Notes under the pieces: generated by a model
Seen by the model: only the letters and a program-made list of their open reading frames with translations
What the model was told of the DNA's origin: nothing
The model's database searches: none
Assembly: GCF_018860245.1 (NCBI RefSeq)
Contig: NZ_JAHKPD010000008.1
Span: forward strand, 253,821 to 317,820
From: Pseudotamlana agarivorans
GTDB lineage: Bacteria > Bacteroidota > Bacteroidia > Flavobacteriales > Flavobacteriaceae
Direction of reading: 5' to 3'
DNA length: 64,000 nucleotides
Made by a program: the position numbers and the translations under genes
In this document: positions 28,073 through 37,691 of the stretch, one piece after another
Position numbering within the stretch: the first letter of the stretch is position 1
Layout of the letters: every line of letters starts with the position of its first letter

Positions 28073-28240
28073 ATTATACCAATTTAAGCCCATAATGCCG
28101 TATTTTTAATTTGAATAATTATTTGTTCAGATGATATAGAAAATTCAAGCATAGCAATAGCTACGGTTTTATTTTATATTAAAATATGGGTGAAAAAGAA
28201 ACAAATCATATGCCAGATTACAGACCTAAAATGGTATTAT
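28073..28240. mobile_element. MITE-like element with inverted ends and 5-bp flanking repeat
   Basis: ATTAT at 28073-28077 and again at 28236-28240 flank a 158-bp unit. Its ends are inverted: ACCAATTTAAGCCCATAAT on the left matches 14 of 19 positions of the reverse complement of the right end (ACCATTTTAGGTCTGTAAT). There is no open frame inside. It fills most of the 325-bp gap between asnS and rpoN; the remainder has no gene. Confidence 0.55.
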
Positions 28241-28326
28241 AAGTACAAACTCGTGCCTAATAGGTTTTATGGCCTTAAGGTAATTGATAAATTAAGTAAT
28301 GTTGTATGCTGGTTGGTGAGAATGAA

Positions 28327-29760
28327 TTAAAATTCTGCGTTTTGTGGCGTTCTAGGGAATGGAATCACATCTCTAATATTGCTCATTCCAGTAGCAAACA
28401 TCACTAAACGTTCGAAACCTAAACCAAACCCAGAATGAACTGCAGTCCCGAATTTACGTAAATCCAAATACCACCATAATTCTTCTTCAGGAATATCAAT
28501 GGCAGCCATTTTTTCCTTTAAAACATCTAAGCGTTCTTCACGTTGTGCTCCACCAACAATTTCACCAATGCCCGGGAAAAGAATATCCATGGCTCGAACC
28601 GTTTTACCGTCGTCGTTAAGGCGCATGTAAAAGGCTTTTATATTTGCTGGGTAATCAAATAAAATTACAGGACATTTAAAGTGTTTTTCAACAAGGAAAC
28701 GCTCATGTTCACTTTGTAAATCTGTTCCCCATTCGTTAATAAGATATTTAAACTTCTTTTTCTTATTTGGTTTGCAGTTACGTAAAATATCAATGGCTTC
28801 AGTATAACTTACACGTTTAAAATGGTTATCGGTCACAAAATTTAATTTCTCAATTAAAGACATGTCGCTACGCTCTGCTTGAGGTTTTGTTTTTTCTTCG
28901 TCTTGTAAACGTTTATCTAAAAACTCTAAATCTTCACGGTTGTGTTCTAAAATGTATTTAATAACCGATTTCATAAAGTCTTCAGCCAAATCCATATTTC
29001 CAGCCAAATCCATAAACGCCACTTCTGGTTCAATCATCCAAAATTCGGCTAAATGACGGGAGGTGTTTGAGTTTTCAGCTCTAAACGTAGGTCCGAATGT
29101 ATAAACCTTACCCAGGGACATGGCGTAAGTTTCAGCTTCTAGTTGCCCAGAAACGGTTAGATTCGTCTCTTTTCCGAAGAAATCTTGAGAATAATCTACT
29201 TTGCCGTCTTCGGTACGTGGTATGTTTTTCTCATCAAGTGTGCTTACCTTGAACATTTCACCGGCACCTTCAGCATCACTTCCAGTAATAATTGGCGAGT
29301 GCATGTAGTAAAAACCACTTTCATTAAAATATTTATGAATGGCAAATGATAGCGAAGATCGCAAACGCATTACGGCACTAAAAGTATTTGTTCTCGTACG
29401 TAAATGCGCATTTTCTCTTAAAAATTCAAAAGAGTGTTTTTTAGGTTGAATGGGATAGGTTTCAGGATCTGAATCGCCTAAAATTTCTAATTTAGAGACT
29501 TGAATTTCAACTTTTTGACCTTTACCTTGACTTTCCACGAGTTCACCTTTTACATGAATAGCTGCTCCCGTAGTAATACGCTTAAGCAAGGCTTCGTTAA
29601 AGTTTTCAAAATCCACAACACATTGAATGTTATTCAATGTAGATCCATCGTTTAAAGCAATAAAACGGTTTGCTCTAAATGTTCTAACCCAACCTTTTAT
29701 TTCAACTTCTGGTATAACAATATTTTGTGTTAATAGATCTGAAATAGTTTTTGGTTGCAT
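28327..29760 (-). CDS. asnS: Asparaginyl-tRNA synthetase
   Basis: A 477-residue class II synthetase that charges tRNA-Asn. An N-terminal OB-fold anticodon-binding domain ([20 protein letters not shown]) is followed by the catalytic core, with motif 2 in [20 protein letters not shown] and motif 3 in [16 protein letters not shown], then [11 protein letters not shown] start at the ATG at 29760 ([10 protein letters not shown]), which fits the family; an in-frame start at 29811 would add 17 unusual residues. Confidence 0.96.
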   Translation of the reverse strand: MQPKTISDLLTQNIVIPEVEIKGWVRTFRANRFIALNDGSTLNNIQCVVDFENFNEALLKRITTGAAIHVKGELVESQGKGQKVEIQVSKLEILGDSDPETYPIQPKKHSFEFLRENAHLRTRTNTFSAVMRLRSSLSFAIHKYFNESGFYYMHSPIITGSDAEGAGEMFKVSTLDEKNIPRTEDGKVDYSQDFFGKETNLTVSGQLEAETYAMSLGKVYTFGPTFRAENSNTSRHLAEFWMIEPEVAFMDLAGNMDLAEDFMKSVIKYILEHNREDLEFLDKRLQDEEKTKPQAERSDMSLIEKLNFVTDNHFKRVSYTEAIDILRNCKPNKKKKFKYLINEWGTDLQSEHERFLVEKHFKCPVILFDYPANIKAFYMRLNDDGKTVRAMDILFPGIGEIVGGAQREERLDVLKEKMAAIDIPEEELWWYLDLRKFGTAVHSGFGLGFERLVMFATGMSNIRDVIPFPRTPQNAEF

Positions 29761-29878
29761 AGGTGTAAGTGTTGAACTGTAAAGATAATAGTTTACATTG
29801 TTTAAATTCAAATAATAAAACTAAAAAATGATATTAAATTTCGGTTTAAAAGCTAAAAATGATGTTAAACTGTAATTT

Positions 29879-32284
29879 CTAGCTTTTTGAGTTTTTAATT
29901 TTATCATCGTTAGGAATAACGTTAATAGCAGGTTTTTTGAACTCTTTCTTGTTAGCAATATTACGTTCCAAAGACAATAATAAAGAAGGTAGCAATAACA
30001 AGTTGGCCAACATAGCAAATAAGAGTGTAGCCGAAACCAAAGCCCCTAATGCTACGGTGCCTCCAAAGCTAGAAATTGTGAAAACCGAAAAACCGAAGAA
30101 AAGTACAATTGAGGTATAGAACATACTAACTCCTGTTTCTCGTAGTGCCCCATAAACTGAAACTTTAATTCGCCATTTATTGGCTTGTAATTCCTGTCGG
30201 TATTTGGCTAAAAAGTGAATGGTATCATCCACAGAAATACCAAAAGCGATACTAAATACTAATATGGTAGAGGGTTTAAGCGGTACGCCTAAATAACCCA
30301 TTAAGCCAGCGGTAATAACTAATGGTAGTAAATTTGGAATTAATGAAATAATAATCATTTTCCCAGATTTAAACATATAGGCCATAAATAAAGCAATTAA
30401 TACGATGGCTAATGACAGGGATACGATTAAGTTTTTAACTAAATATTTTGTTCCTTTTTGAAAAACTAAAGCTTTTCCTGTTAAGGTAACATCATATCTG
30501 TCTTTAGGGAAAACTTTATCTATTTTGGTGAGTAGATTTTCTTCAATACGCTCCATTTTGTCGGTACCAATATCTTTCATAAATGTAGTGATACGAGCAT
30601 ATTGACCGGTGCTATCCACAAAATTTTTGAGCATGTCGATATCAGAATCGGTTGTTGAATTTTTGGCGTATGATAAAATGAAACTATTCTCTTGAGCCGT
30701 AGGTAACTGATAGTATTTGGAATTACCGTTATAGTACGCTTGCTTGGAATATTTTACCAGACCAACCACCGAAACGGGTTTAGATAATTCGGGTGTTTCA
30801 AGAATTAATTCTTCAAGTTCGTTCATCCTTTTAAGGGTGGTACGCTTCATGACCCCTTTTTTACGTTTGGTATTAACCATTATTTCAACGGGCATAATAC
30901 CATTAAATTCTTCCTCAAAAAAACGAATGTCTTGAACAAATTCCGATTTTTGTGGCATGTCTTCGATAAGACTTCCAGAGATTTTTATTTGATAAACACC
31001 AATAATACTTGCGATAAGAAGTATTAAGGACGTCACATAAATGGTAATGCGTCTATGCTTCACCATGTTTTCCATCCAATTTACAAAACCACCAATCCAT
31101 TTTCTGTTTAGGTGTTTTAAATGGCGATCCTTAGGGTATGGTAAAAAAGTATAAACAATAGGGATGATTAGTAAGCACAGCATGAAAATAGCCAGAATGC
31201 TTATTGAGGCTACAATACCAAATTCTTTTAAGAGTTTACTTTCTGTTAGTATAAAAGTGGCAAAACCAGAAGCTGTTGTCACGTTCGTCATTAAAGTGGC
31301 ATTTCCCACTTTAGTAATTACACGCTGTAATGATCTTACCTTATTACCATGTAATTTAACTTCATGTTGGTACTTATTAATAAGGAATATACAGTTTGGA
31401 ATCCCGATTACAATAATTAACGGTGGAATTAATGCCGTTAAAACGGTGATTTCATAATGTAAGAACCCAATAATTCCAAAGGTCCACATCACACCAATAC
31501 AAACCACAACAATAGAAATGAAAGTGGCTCTAAATGACCTGAAAAAGAAAAAGAATATTAGAGATGTTACTACGAGTGCTGCAAAAAGAAACATGCCAAT
31601 CTCATCAATAATATTTTGTGCATTTAATGTCCTTATATATGGCATTCCCGAGGCACGTACATCCAAATTATATGTCTGCTCAAAGGCCTTTATTTTTGGA
31701 ATAAAGTCGTCAAGCACATAATTTTTTCTGGCAGCAGTGTTTACAATGTCCTTTTTTAAATAAACAGCCGTACGTAAGGTTTTGCTTTCTTTGTTGAATA
31801 AAAAACCATCGTAAAACGGATATTTTTCAAACAAATCATTTTGAAGGCTATCTAATTGTGCTACCGATGTTATGGAGTCTTTAATGAAAGGTTCTAGTAT
31901 AAACTTTTCATGTTCGGTATCTTTAACAAGTTTTTGTAGATCTTTTATGGAAAGTACAGATTCTACAGCGGGGCTTGATTTAAACGAATTGGCAAGATTG
32001 TTCCAAGCGTTTAATTTTTCAACAGTAAAAAGGCTAGGGTCTTTAACACCAATAATGATTAAGTTTCCTTCTTCTCCAAAAGTTTCTAAGAATTTATTGT
32101 AATTCAGATTGACTTCGTGGTCGTCTGGTAATAAATTGGCTTCGGTATTCGTGAAGCGCATGTTTTTCCAATTCAAACTTAAAAGAATGGTGGCTACGAC
32201 AATACAAACCAGTATGATTATTTTATTTCGTAAAATAAGTCTAGCGACCGCGTCCCAAAAATCTTCAGTAAATAGTTTAAGCAT
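29879..32284 (-). CDS. RND/MMPL-family transporter
   Basis: An 801-residue inner-membrane exporter of the RND superfamily. An N-terminal helix is followed by a large periplasmic loop (35-230), then five to six helices (IGMFLFAALVVTSLIFFFF onward). The plan then repeats: helix near 415, second periplasmic loop, final helices with SIAFGISVDDTIHFLAKYRQ. That GISVDDTIHF segment is the proton-relay motif usual in MMPL proteins. Substrate unknown; these proteins move lipids or hydrophobic compounds. No membrane-fusion or outer-membrane partner is adjacent. Confidence 0.9.
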   Translation of the reverse strand: MLKLFTEDFWDAVARLILRNKIIILVCIVVATILLSLNWKNMRFTNTEANLLPDDHEVNLNYNKFLETFGEEGNLIIIGVKDPSLFTVEKLNAWNNLANSFKSSPAVESVLSIKDLQKLVKDTEHEKFILEPFIKDSITSVAQLDSLQNDLFEKYPFYDGFLFNKESKTLRTAVYLKKDIVNTAARKNYVLDDFIPKIKAFEQTYNLDVRASGMPYIRTLNAQNIIDEIGMFLFAALVVTSLIFFFFFRSFRATFISIVVVCIGVMWTFGIIGFLHYEITVLTALIPPLIIVIGIPNCIFLINKYQHEVKLHGNKVRSLQRVITKVGNATLMTNVTTASGFATFILTESKLLKEFGIVASISILAIFMLCLLIIPIVYTFLPYPKDRHLKHLNRKWIGGFVNWMENMVKHRRITIYVTSLILLIASIIGVYQIKISGSLIEDMPQKSEFVQDIRFFEEEFNGIMPVEIMVNTKRKKGVMKRTTLKRMNELEELILETPELSKPVSVVGLVKYSKQAYYNGNSKYYQLPTAQENSFILSYAKNSTTDSDIDMLKNFVDSTGQYARITTFMKDIGTDKMERIEENLLTKIDKVFPKDRYDVTLTGKALVFQKGTKYLVKNLIVSLSLAIVLIALFMAYMFKSGKMIIISLIPNLLPLVITAGLMGYLGVPLKPSTILVFSIAFGISVDDTIHFLAKYRQELQANKWRIKVSVYGALRETGVSMFYTSIVLFFGFSVFTISSFGGTVALGALVSATLLFAMLANLLLLPSLLLSLERNIANKKEFKKPAINVIPNDDKIKNSKS

Positions 32285-32303
32285 GCTTTATTTTAAAGTG
32301 TGG

Positions 32304-32311
32304 CAAAGTTA
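32304..32311 (-). promoter_or_regulatory. -7 promoter element of RND transporter gene
   Basis: Reads TAACTTTG on the minus strand, an exact TAnnTTTG followed by C, 19 bp before the ATG. No clear -33 TTG. Confidence 0.4.
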
Positions 32312-32330
32312 GGAAAAAGGAGCATAATAC

Positions 32331-33602
32331 CTAAAGTGAGACGTTAAATGTGAATTTAAATGCAATGTTATCACTAAAATCAGGGAGGTAATAGGCACCA
32401 TAACGGTAGGTGAAACTTAATCCAAAACCATAAAGTAGTTTGTTAAGTTCAAAACCAGATTCGGTATATCCATAATTTAAAGTATCGAATGTGATACCCT
32501 GATGGCGGTCTTGATTATCCATGTCACCCAAGGCATAACGCGTAATTAAAACCAATTGAGGCTTAAATCTGTCGGTGACTTGAAAGGGTTTTATGAAATA
32601 CTTTAGCTGAAAAGTGAAAAATTTATCTGAAAAGAATTCATTAAAATACATGGTTTCAAAGCTATTTAGTCCGGCTACCGAAAAGCGTTGTAAAATTTGT
32701 TCTTTTCTGATGTTATTTGGATAGGCGTGGTAAAGATGTGTTAGGGGGGTATCACCAATTGCCATTCCTGAAACTAAAATTATTTGTGCAAAATGACTGT
32801 TTTCGTTACCAATTTCAAAAATGGTTCTAAAATCTAATTTGGTAAAATTAAAATCACCGTTTATCACATCATGGAAACTTTTTGTGTATTGAAATGAAAA
32901 CTTAGGAAAGCCTGATTTTACTTCTTGTGTACCAAGTATGGTTTCTTTAAATCTACTAAAAGGACTCCATTGAAAACCTAAAATACCTGCTGTTAAATTA
33001 AAGGTTGAATAGTTTTTACCATTAAGCACATAAGCATAATTATAAGTGGGGTCAATATCGCTTACGGCAAAATCAAGTTTACTTAATAAGTGGTCACTTA
33101 TTTGGTGTTCTAGGGTTAGTGCTGTGGTGACATGTTTATGAAATAGATCGATGTTAAGTAAACGGGGTTCAAAGAATTGAAATACGCGATCGTCAGTAAT
33201 ATATTTGGTGCTCCCTGTTTCTTGAAGGTCATCGGTATAGGCTAAGTTTAACCAAGTATTGGTGTTTTCTGATAAGCGCATACCGCCGCCAATACTATAT
33301 TTAAAACGATTATCTCTAAACCCGTAAACCACATAACTGTTAATACGGTATTTTTCCGAGAAATCGTTATTGGTTACTCCGCCAATACCCGTTCTAATAC
33401 CTTCATATTGGTTAAATTTGATGAGATATCTCAAGTCGAAATTGAAATACTTAGTAGGGAAGTATCCTGTACCTATACTTTTTAAGAAAAGGTGCTTCTT
33501 TAGTGTGTCTGAAGCCGTTACTAATTGATGCTCTGCCAGAGATTGCGAGCTTACAAAACTTGAAGAAAGTAGAAGCAGTAAAAAAATAGAACGTTTTAGC
33601 AT
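32331..33602 (-). CDS. Outer-membrane barrel protein resembling DUF5686 C-terminus
   Basis: A 423-residue exported protein from the ATG at 33602. The signal peptide is MLKRSIFLLLLLSSSFVSSQ and all the rest is strand-rich. The end (YGFGLSFTYRYGAYYLPDFS then NIAFKFTFNVSL) looks like the end of DUF5686-type barrels, which usually follow an N-terminal carboxypeptidase-regulatory-like domain and total ~800 residues. Here only the barrel half is present behind its own signal peptide, so it is a barrel-only relative or an old truncation. It follows frr after 171 bp of palindromic DNA. Function unknown. Confidence 0.7.
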   Translation of the reverse strand: MLKRSIFLLLLLSSSFVSSQSLAEHQLVTASDTLKKHLFLKSIGTGYFPTKYFNFDLRYLIKFNQYEGIRTGIGGVTNNDFSEKYRINSYVVYGFRDNRFKYSIGGGMRLSENTNTWLNLAYTDDLQETGSTKYITDDRVFQFFEPRLLNIDLFHKHVTTALTLEHQISDHLLSKLDFAVSDIDPTYNYAYVLNGKNYSTFNLTAGILGFQWSPFSRFKETILGTQEVKSGFPKFSFQYTKSFHDVINGDFNFTKLDFRTIFEIGNENSHFAQIILVSGMAIGDTPLTHLYHAYPNNIRKEQILQRFSVAGLNSFETMYFNEFFSDKFFTFQLKYFIKPFQVTDRFKPQLVLITRYALGDMDNQDRHQGITFDTLNYGYTESGFELNKLLYGFGLSFTYRYGAYYLPDFSDNIAFKFTFNVSL

Positions 33603-33662
33603 TATTGCAACCTCATAATAACAGCGAATTAAAAAAGAGGCTGTATAAAAAGTATTAAAGTA

Positions 33663-33742
33663 CGTCATTCTGAATTTATTTCAGAATTGCATCATATTGA
33701 TAATCAATCATTATAATAACCTGAATTAAGTTCAGGTTGACG
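33663..33742. repeat. Nested palindromic intergenic element
   Basis: Outer CGTCA / TGACG enclose two smaller palindromes, ATTCTGAA-TTTAT-TTCAGAAT and ACCTGAA-TTAAG-TTCAGGT. It lies between frr and the barrel gene. Confidence 0.7.
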
Positions 33743-33773
33743 AAAACTTTACTTTCTAGACAGTCTCTTTAAT

Positions 33774-34331
33774 TTATACAGTCATGATTTCTTTTTCCTT
33801 ATTGTCAAAGACTTCATCAACTTTTTTAACGTATTTATCGGTTAAAGTTTGCACATCAATTTCAGCATTTTTCTTTAAATCTTCCGAAATATCGTCGTTC
33901 TTTTTAATATCATTATTGGCATCTTTACGAGCCGTTCTAATACTTACTTTGGCATCTTCAGCTTCAGCTTTTGCTTGTTTTGCTAAATCTTTACGACGCT
34001 CTTCTGTTAAAGGTGGTACATTAATAATGATAATATCACCATTGTTCATTGGATTAAAGCCAAGGTTAGAATAAGCGATTCCGCGTTCTATTTCTTGTAG
34101 CATATTTTTCTCCCAAGGTTGTACTGTAATCGTTCTACCGTCGGGTGTATTGACGTTGGCTACTTGACCTAATGGGGTTTGAGAACCATAATAGTCTACC
34201 ATTACGCTACCAAGCATGGCCGGGCTAGCTTTACCAGCTCTAATATTTACAAATTGTTTTTCAAGGTGGATAATCGCATTATCCATGGCTTCCTTAGTGG
34301 TGTCTAATATAAATTTAATGTCTTCGTCCAT
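33774..34331 (-). CDS. frr: Ribosome recycling factor
   Basis: A 185-residue RRF of normal length that splits post-termination ribosomes together with EF-G. Characteristic segments: MDNAIIHLEKQFVNIRAGKA, VDYYGSQTPLGQVANVNTPD, TVQPWEKNML and NVPPLTEERRKDLAKQAKAE. It lies 40 bp after pyrH on the same strand, the classical pyrH-frr pairing. Confidence 0.97.
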   Translation of the reverse strand: MDEDIKFILDTTKEAMDNAIIHLEKQFVNIRAGKASPAMLGSVMVDYYGSQTPLGQVANVNTPDGRTITVQPWEKNMLQEIERGIAYSNLGFNPMNNGDIIIINVPPLTEERRKDLAKQAKAEAEDAKVSIRTARKDANNDIKKNDDISEDLKKNAEIDVQTLTDKYVKKVDEVFDNKEKEIMTV

Positions 34332-34371
34332 GATTTTAAATTCTTGTAATTAAAGCAAAAATTGGTGAGTC

Positions 34372-35079
34372 TTATATGTTAACTACGGTTCCGATATTTT
34401 CTCCAGAAACTACTTTAAGAAGGTTTCCAATGGTGTTCATATCGAATACAATAATTGGTAATTCGTTTTCTTGACTTAAAGTAAAAGCTGTTGTGTCCAT
34501 GACCTTAAGCCCCTTTCTTAAAACATCGTCAAATGTAATGCTAGTAAATTTAACAGCGGTTTTATCTTTTTCGGGATCGGCATTGTAAATACCATCCACA
34601 CGGGTTCCTTTTAAAATAACATCGGCTTCAATTTCTATAGCACGTAAAACAGCTGCAGAATCGGTAGTAAAGTACGGATTTCCGGTACCGCCTCCAAATA
34701 TTACAACGCGTCCTTTTTCAAGGTGGCGAATGGCTTTTCTGCGAATAAAAGGTTCGGCAACCTCGTTAATCTTGATAGCCGATTGTAAACGCGTAGGGAT
34801 ATCAGCGTCTTCTAAAGCCCCTTGTAAGGCTAATCCATTAATTACAGTAGCCAGCATACCCATATGGTCGCCTTGTACACGATCCATTCCTTTACTGGCA
34901 CCAGAAAGACCTCTAAAAATGTTACCCCCACCAATAACTATGGCTACTTGTACACCTTTATCTGTAATCGTTTTTATGTCTTGAGCATATTCTGCTAAAC
35001 GTTCTGGGTCAATGCCATATTGGTGATTTCCCATTAAGGCTTCACCTGAGAGTTTTAGTAATATTCTTTTGTATTTCAT
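34372..35079 (-). CDS. pyrH: Uridylate kinase
   Basis: A 235-residue UMP kinase of the amino-acid-kinase fold, which makes UDP from UMP. N-terminus [16 protein letters not shown], nucleotide-binding [13 protein letters not shown], then [19 protein letters not shown] and an Asp-containing [20 protein letters not shown] are all typical. It has its own promoter-like element and a terminator-like hairpin upstream separating it from tsf, so it starts a new unit with frr. Confidence 0.97.
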   Translation of the reverse strand: MKYKRILLKLSGEALMGNHQYGIDPERLAEYAQDIKTITDKGVQVAIVIGGGNIFRGLSGASKGMDRVQGDHMGMLATVINGLALQGALEDADIPTRLQSAIKINEVAEPFIRRKAIRHLEKGRVVIFGGGTGNPYFTTDSAAVLRAIEIEADVILKGTRVDGIYNADPEKDKTAVKFTSITFDDVLRKGLKVMDTTAFTLSQENELPIIVFDMNTIGNLLKVVSGENIGTVVNI

Positions 35080-35132
35080 GGAATGGATTAATCAATTTGA
35101 ATGTGCCCGTTTGCACGGGAATTAAAGTTTAG

Positions 35133-35140
35133 CAAAACTA
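35133..35140 (-). promoter_or_regulatory. -7 promoter element of pyrH-frr
   Basis: Reads TAGTTTTG on the minus strand (exact TAnnTTTG, then C). The predicted leader of about 50 nt contains a CCCGT-TTGC-ACGGG hairpin at 35107-35120. Confidence 0.5.
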
Positions 35141-35191
35141 CATAAAATTTTTATTTTTTTTAATTTATATGAATTCAGAATTTAGGAATAA

Positions 35192-35228
35192 AAAAACCAC
35201 CATTCTAAAACTTAGAATGGTGGTTTTT
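35192..35228. terminator. Terminator after tsf
   Basis: AAAAACCACCATTCTAA / TTAGAATGGTGGTTTTT, a perfect 17-bp stem with A/T runs on both sides. It ends the rplM-rpsI-rpsB-tsf unit before pyrH. Confidence 0.93.
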
Positions 35229-35278
35229 ATTTATTTGAGATTCCTTCCCGATAGTTGTCGGGATTCACAGGAATAATA

Positions 35279-36253
35279 CTATCCTACAGAAGCACGTTTG
35301 AATCCAGAGATTTCAACATCACCGAAAGTAGATACGTAAGCAGCAACAGTTTGCTTTTCATCTTTGATAAACTTTTGATCTAATAAACATTGTTCTTGAT
35401 CTAAAGTGGTGTTATCAGAAATGAAACGCTCCATTTTTCCAGGTAAAATTCTATCCCAGATTTTTTCTGGTTTACCTTCAGCTTGTAATTCTGCTTTTGC
35501 AGCTTCTTCAGCTTTAGCGATAACTTCAGGAGTTAATTGTTGCATAGAAATATAAGAAGGTACATTTTTAAGTGTTTTACCTAAACGACCTAATTCGATA
35601 TTATCTTTTTCAATAACAGCGATTCTTGCTTCAGTTTCAGACGCTACGTAGGCAGGGTCAAAATCTTTATAAGATAATGAAGTTGCTCCCATAGATGCTA
35701 CTTGCATAGCAACGTCTTTAGTTAAAGTTTCAGCATTATCAACTTTTGCAGTTAATCCTACTAAAGCAGCAATTTTGTTAATGTGCACGTAAGTTCCAAC
35801 GAAAGCAGCCTCTAATTTTTCAAAAGCGTTGATTTCTAACTTCTCACCAACAACACCTGTTTGCTCAACTAATTTTTCAGCAACAGTCATTCCACCAAAA
35901 TCAGCAGCTAAAAACGCTTCTTTTGTAGAAGTTGTTAAAGCGATATCTGCTAATTGATTAGCTAAAGCTAAAAAGTTTTCGTTTTTACCAACGAAATCAG
36001 TTTCACAACCTAATACAATAGCAACACCAGCAGTTTGGTCTGCATTGATTTTAGAAACAGCAGCACCTTCAGAAGAATCTCTGTCAGCTCTTTTTTCTGC
36101 TACTTTTTGTCCTTTTTTACGTAAAACTTCGATCGCTTTATCAAAGTCACCTTCAGCTTCTACTAAAGCTTTCTTGCAGTCCATCATTCCTGCGCCAGTT
36201 GCTTGTCTTAATTTGTTAACTTCAGCCGCTGTTACTTTTACTGTAGTACTCAT
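35279..36253 (-). CDS. tsf: Elongation factor Ts
   Basis: A 324-residue nucleotide-exchange factor for EF-Tu. The N-terminal domain TAAEVNKLRQATGAGMMDCK and LRKKGQKVAEKR are diagnostic, and GCETDFVGKNENF is the conserved TDFV contact region. The length is somewhat above the ~280 of E. coli, as usual for Bacteroidota. It lies 85 bp after rpsB, the classical rpsB-tsf order. Confidence 0.97.
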   Translation of the reverse strand: MSTTVKVTAAEVNKLRQATGAGMMDCKKALVEAEGDFDKAIEVLRKKGQKVAEKRADRDSSEGAAVSKINADQTAGVAIVLGCETDFVGKNENFLALANQLADIALTTSTKEAFLAADFGGMTVAEKLVEQTGVVGEKLEINAFEKLEAAFVGTYVHINKIAALVGLTAKVDNAETLTKDVAMQVASMGATSLSYKDFDPAYVASETEARIAVIEKDNIELGRLGKTLKNVPSYISMQQLTPEVIAKAEEAAKAELQAEGKPEKIWDRILPGKMERFISDNTTLDQEQCLLDQKFIKDEKQTVAAYVSTFGDVEISGFKRASVG

Positions 36254-36338
36254 AGTTATTATAATTTAAAAAAGTCGTTCAATACATTTTCTGTAAAGAA
36301 AAGAACTAAACGACTTATTTGTGTTGTGTAAATGTTAT

Positions 36339-37115
36339 TTATTCTTCTTCTTCAGCAGTTGCTTTTGCTTTAGGTGCTGCTTTAGCTTTAGGAGCGTCGT
36401 CCTTAGCTGAAGCTGAAGCATCTTTTTCTGCTTTACGTTCTGCTAAACCTTCTGCGATTGCAGATGTTACGTGAGTTAAAATTTTATCTATCGATTTAGA
36501 AGCGTCATCATTTGCAGGAATTACATAATCAACTTGACGTGGATCAGAGTTGGTATCAACCATTGCAAAAATTGGAATGTTTAATTTTTGAGCTTCTTTA
36601 ATCGCGATATGCTCACGCTTAATATCTACAACAAATAAAGCACCTGGTAAACGTGTCATATCAGTAATAGAACCTAAGTTTTTCTCTAACTTAGCTCTTA
36701 AACGATCAACTTGTAAACGTTCTTTTTTAGATAAGGTCATGAAAGTACCATCTTTCTTCATTCTATCAATAGAAGCCATTTTCTTAACAGCTTTTCTAAT
36801 AGTAACAAAGTTAGTTAACATACCACCTGGCCATCTTTCTGTGATGTAAGGCATGTTAATATCTCCAGCTTTTTCAGCAACGATATCTTTTGCTTGCTTT
36901 TTTGTTGCAACGAATAAAATTTTACGTCCAGAAGCTGCAATTTTAGCAAGTGCTGCTCCAGCTTCTTCAATTTTAGCCGCTGTTTTGTATAAGTTTATAA
37001 TATGGATACCATTACGCTCCATATATACATAAGGGGCCATATTTGGATCCCACTTACGCGTCAGGTGACCAAAGTGTACACCTGCTTCAAGTAATTCTTT
37101 TACTTCTACTGCCAT
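36339..37115 (-). CDS. rpsB: 30S ribosomal protein S2
   Basis: A 258-residue S2. Family segments: LLEAGVHFGHLTRKWDPNMA, YVYMERNGIHIINLYKT, ITERWPGGMLTNFVT, and DIKREHIAIKEAQKLNIPIF. The C-terminus carries an Ala/Lys/Glu-rich extension (residues ~225-258) that is low complexity and likely disordered. A 189-bp leader separates it from rpsI. Confidence 0.98.
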   Translation of the reverse strand: MAVEVKELLEAGVHFGHLTRKWDPNMAPYVYMERNGIHIINLYKTAAKIEEAGAALAKIAASGRKILFVATKKQAKDIVAEKAGDINMPYITERWPGGMLTNFVTIRKAVKKMASIDRMKKDGTFMTLSKKERLQVDRLRAKLEKNLGSITDMTRLPGALFVVDIKREHIAIKEAQKLNIPIFAMVDTNSDPRQVDYVIPANDDASKSIDKILTHVTSAIAEGLAERKAEKDASASAKDDAPKAKAAPKAKATAEEEE

Positions 37116-37304
37116 TTTTGTGATAGTTTACGTTCTGTTGAATTAGCAATGTTCCATTTGGCTTGCGCCTTTGGCTGCATTTAGATGCTAAACTAAATCC
37201 TGTTTTTCAATCAGGACAACAATAACTTGTTTTTAATTTTTTTAAAATTCAACCAGATTGAGACTGCTATGAGGCCATTCCCAATCGAGTTGAGGGTGAT
37301 AATA
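37116..37304 (-). promoter_or_regulatory. Leader region upstream of rpsB
   Basis: 189 bp without a gene between rpsI and rpsB. On the minus strand it can form a TCCTG / CAGGA hairpin (37209-37227) and contains a GCC-rich patch close to the start. In other bacteria S2 represses its own rpsB-tsf mRNA through the leader; a similar role here is inference. Confidence 0.3.
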
Positions 37305-37691
37305 TTAACGTTTCGAGAATTGGAATTTCTTACGCGCTTTCTTCTGACCGAATTTCTTACGCTCTACCATTCTTGGATCTCTAGTTAATAAACCTTCTGG
37401 TTTTAAAGTTAATCTGTTCTCAGCATCAACCTCACACATAGCGCGAGAAATTGCTAAACGAACAGCCTCTGCTTGACCAGTGATGCCACCTCCATATACA
37501 TTTACAGTAATATCAAAGTTGCTGTCATTGTTAGTCAAAACTAAAGGTTGCTTTACTTTGTACTGTAAAGTAGCTGTAGTAAAGTAATTAGTTAAGTCTT
37601 TTTTATTAATCGTAATGTTACCGCTTCCCGCAGAAACATAAGCACGAGCAACAGCCGTCTTTCTACGGCCAATTTTGTGAATTACTTCCAT
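37305..37691 (-). CDS. rpsI: 30S ribosomal protein S9
   Basis: A 128-residue S9. Typical parts: HKIGRRKTAVARAYVSAGSG, VYGGGITGQAEAVRLAISRA, LTRDPRMVERKKFGQKKAR and a C-terminus ending FSKR, whose final Arg contacts P-site tRNA in the family. Its ATG overlaps the rplM stop by one base, so the two are translationally coupled. Confidence 0.98.
   Translation of the reverse strand: MEVIHKIGRRKTAVARAYVSAGSGNITINKKDLTNYFTTATLQYKVKQPLVLTNNDSNFDITVNVYGGGITGQAEAVRLAISRAMCEVDAENRLTLKPEGLLTRDPRMVERKKFGQKKARKKFQFSKR

Noticed and set aside
29821-30018. 65-residue minus-strand frame overlapping the end of the RND transporter
   Set aside because: Shifted frame inside the transporter C-terminus without independent support.
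35230-35270. CCCGATAGTTGTCGGG palindrome considered as an attachment or regulatory site
   Set aside because: It lies just beyond the tsf terminator stem with no matching copy in the window; too little to assign a role.
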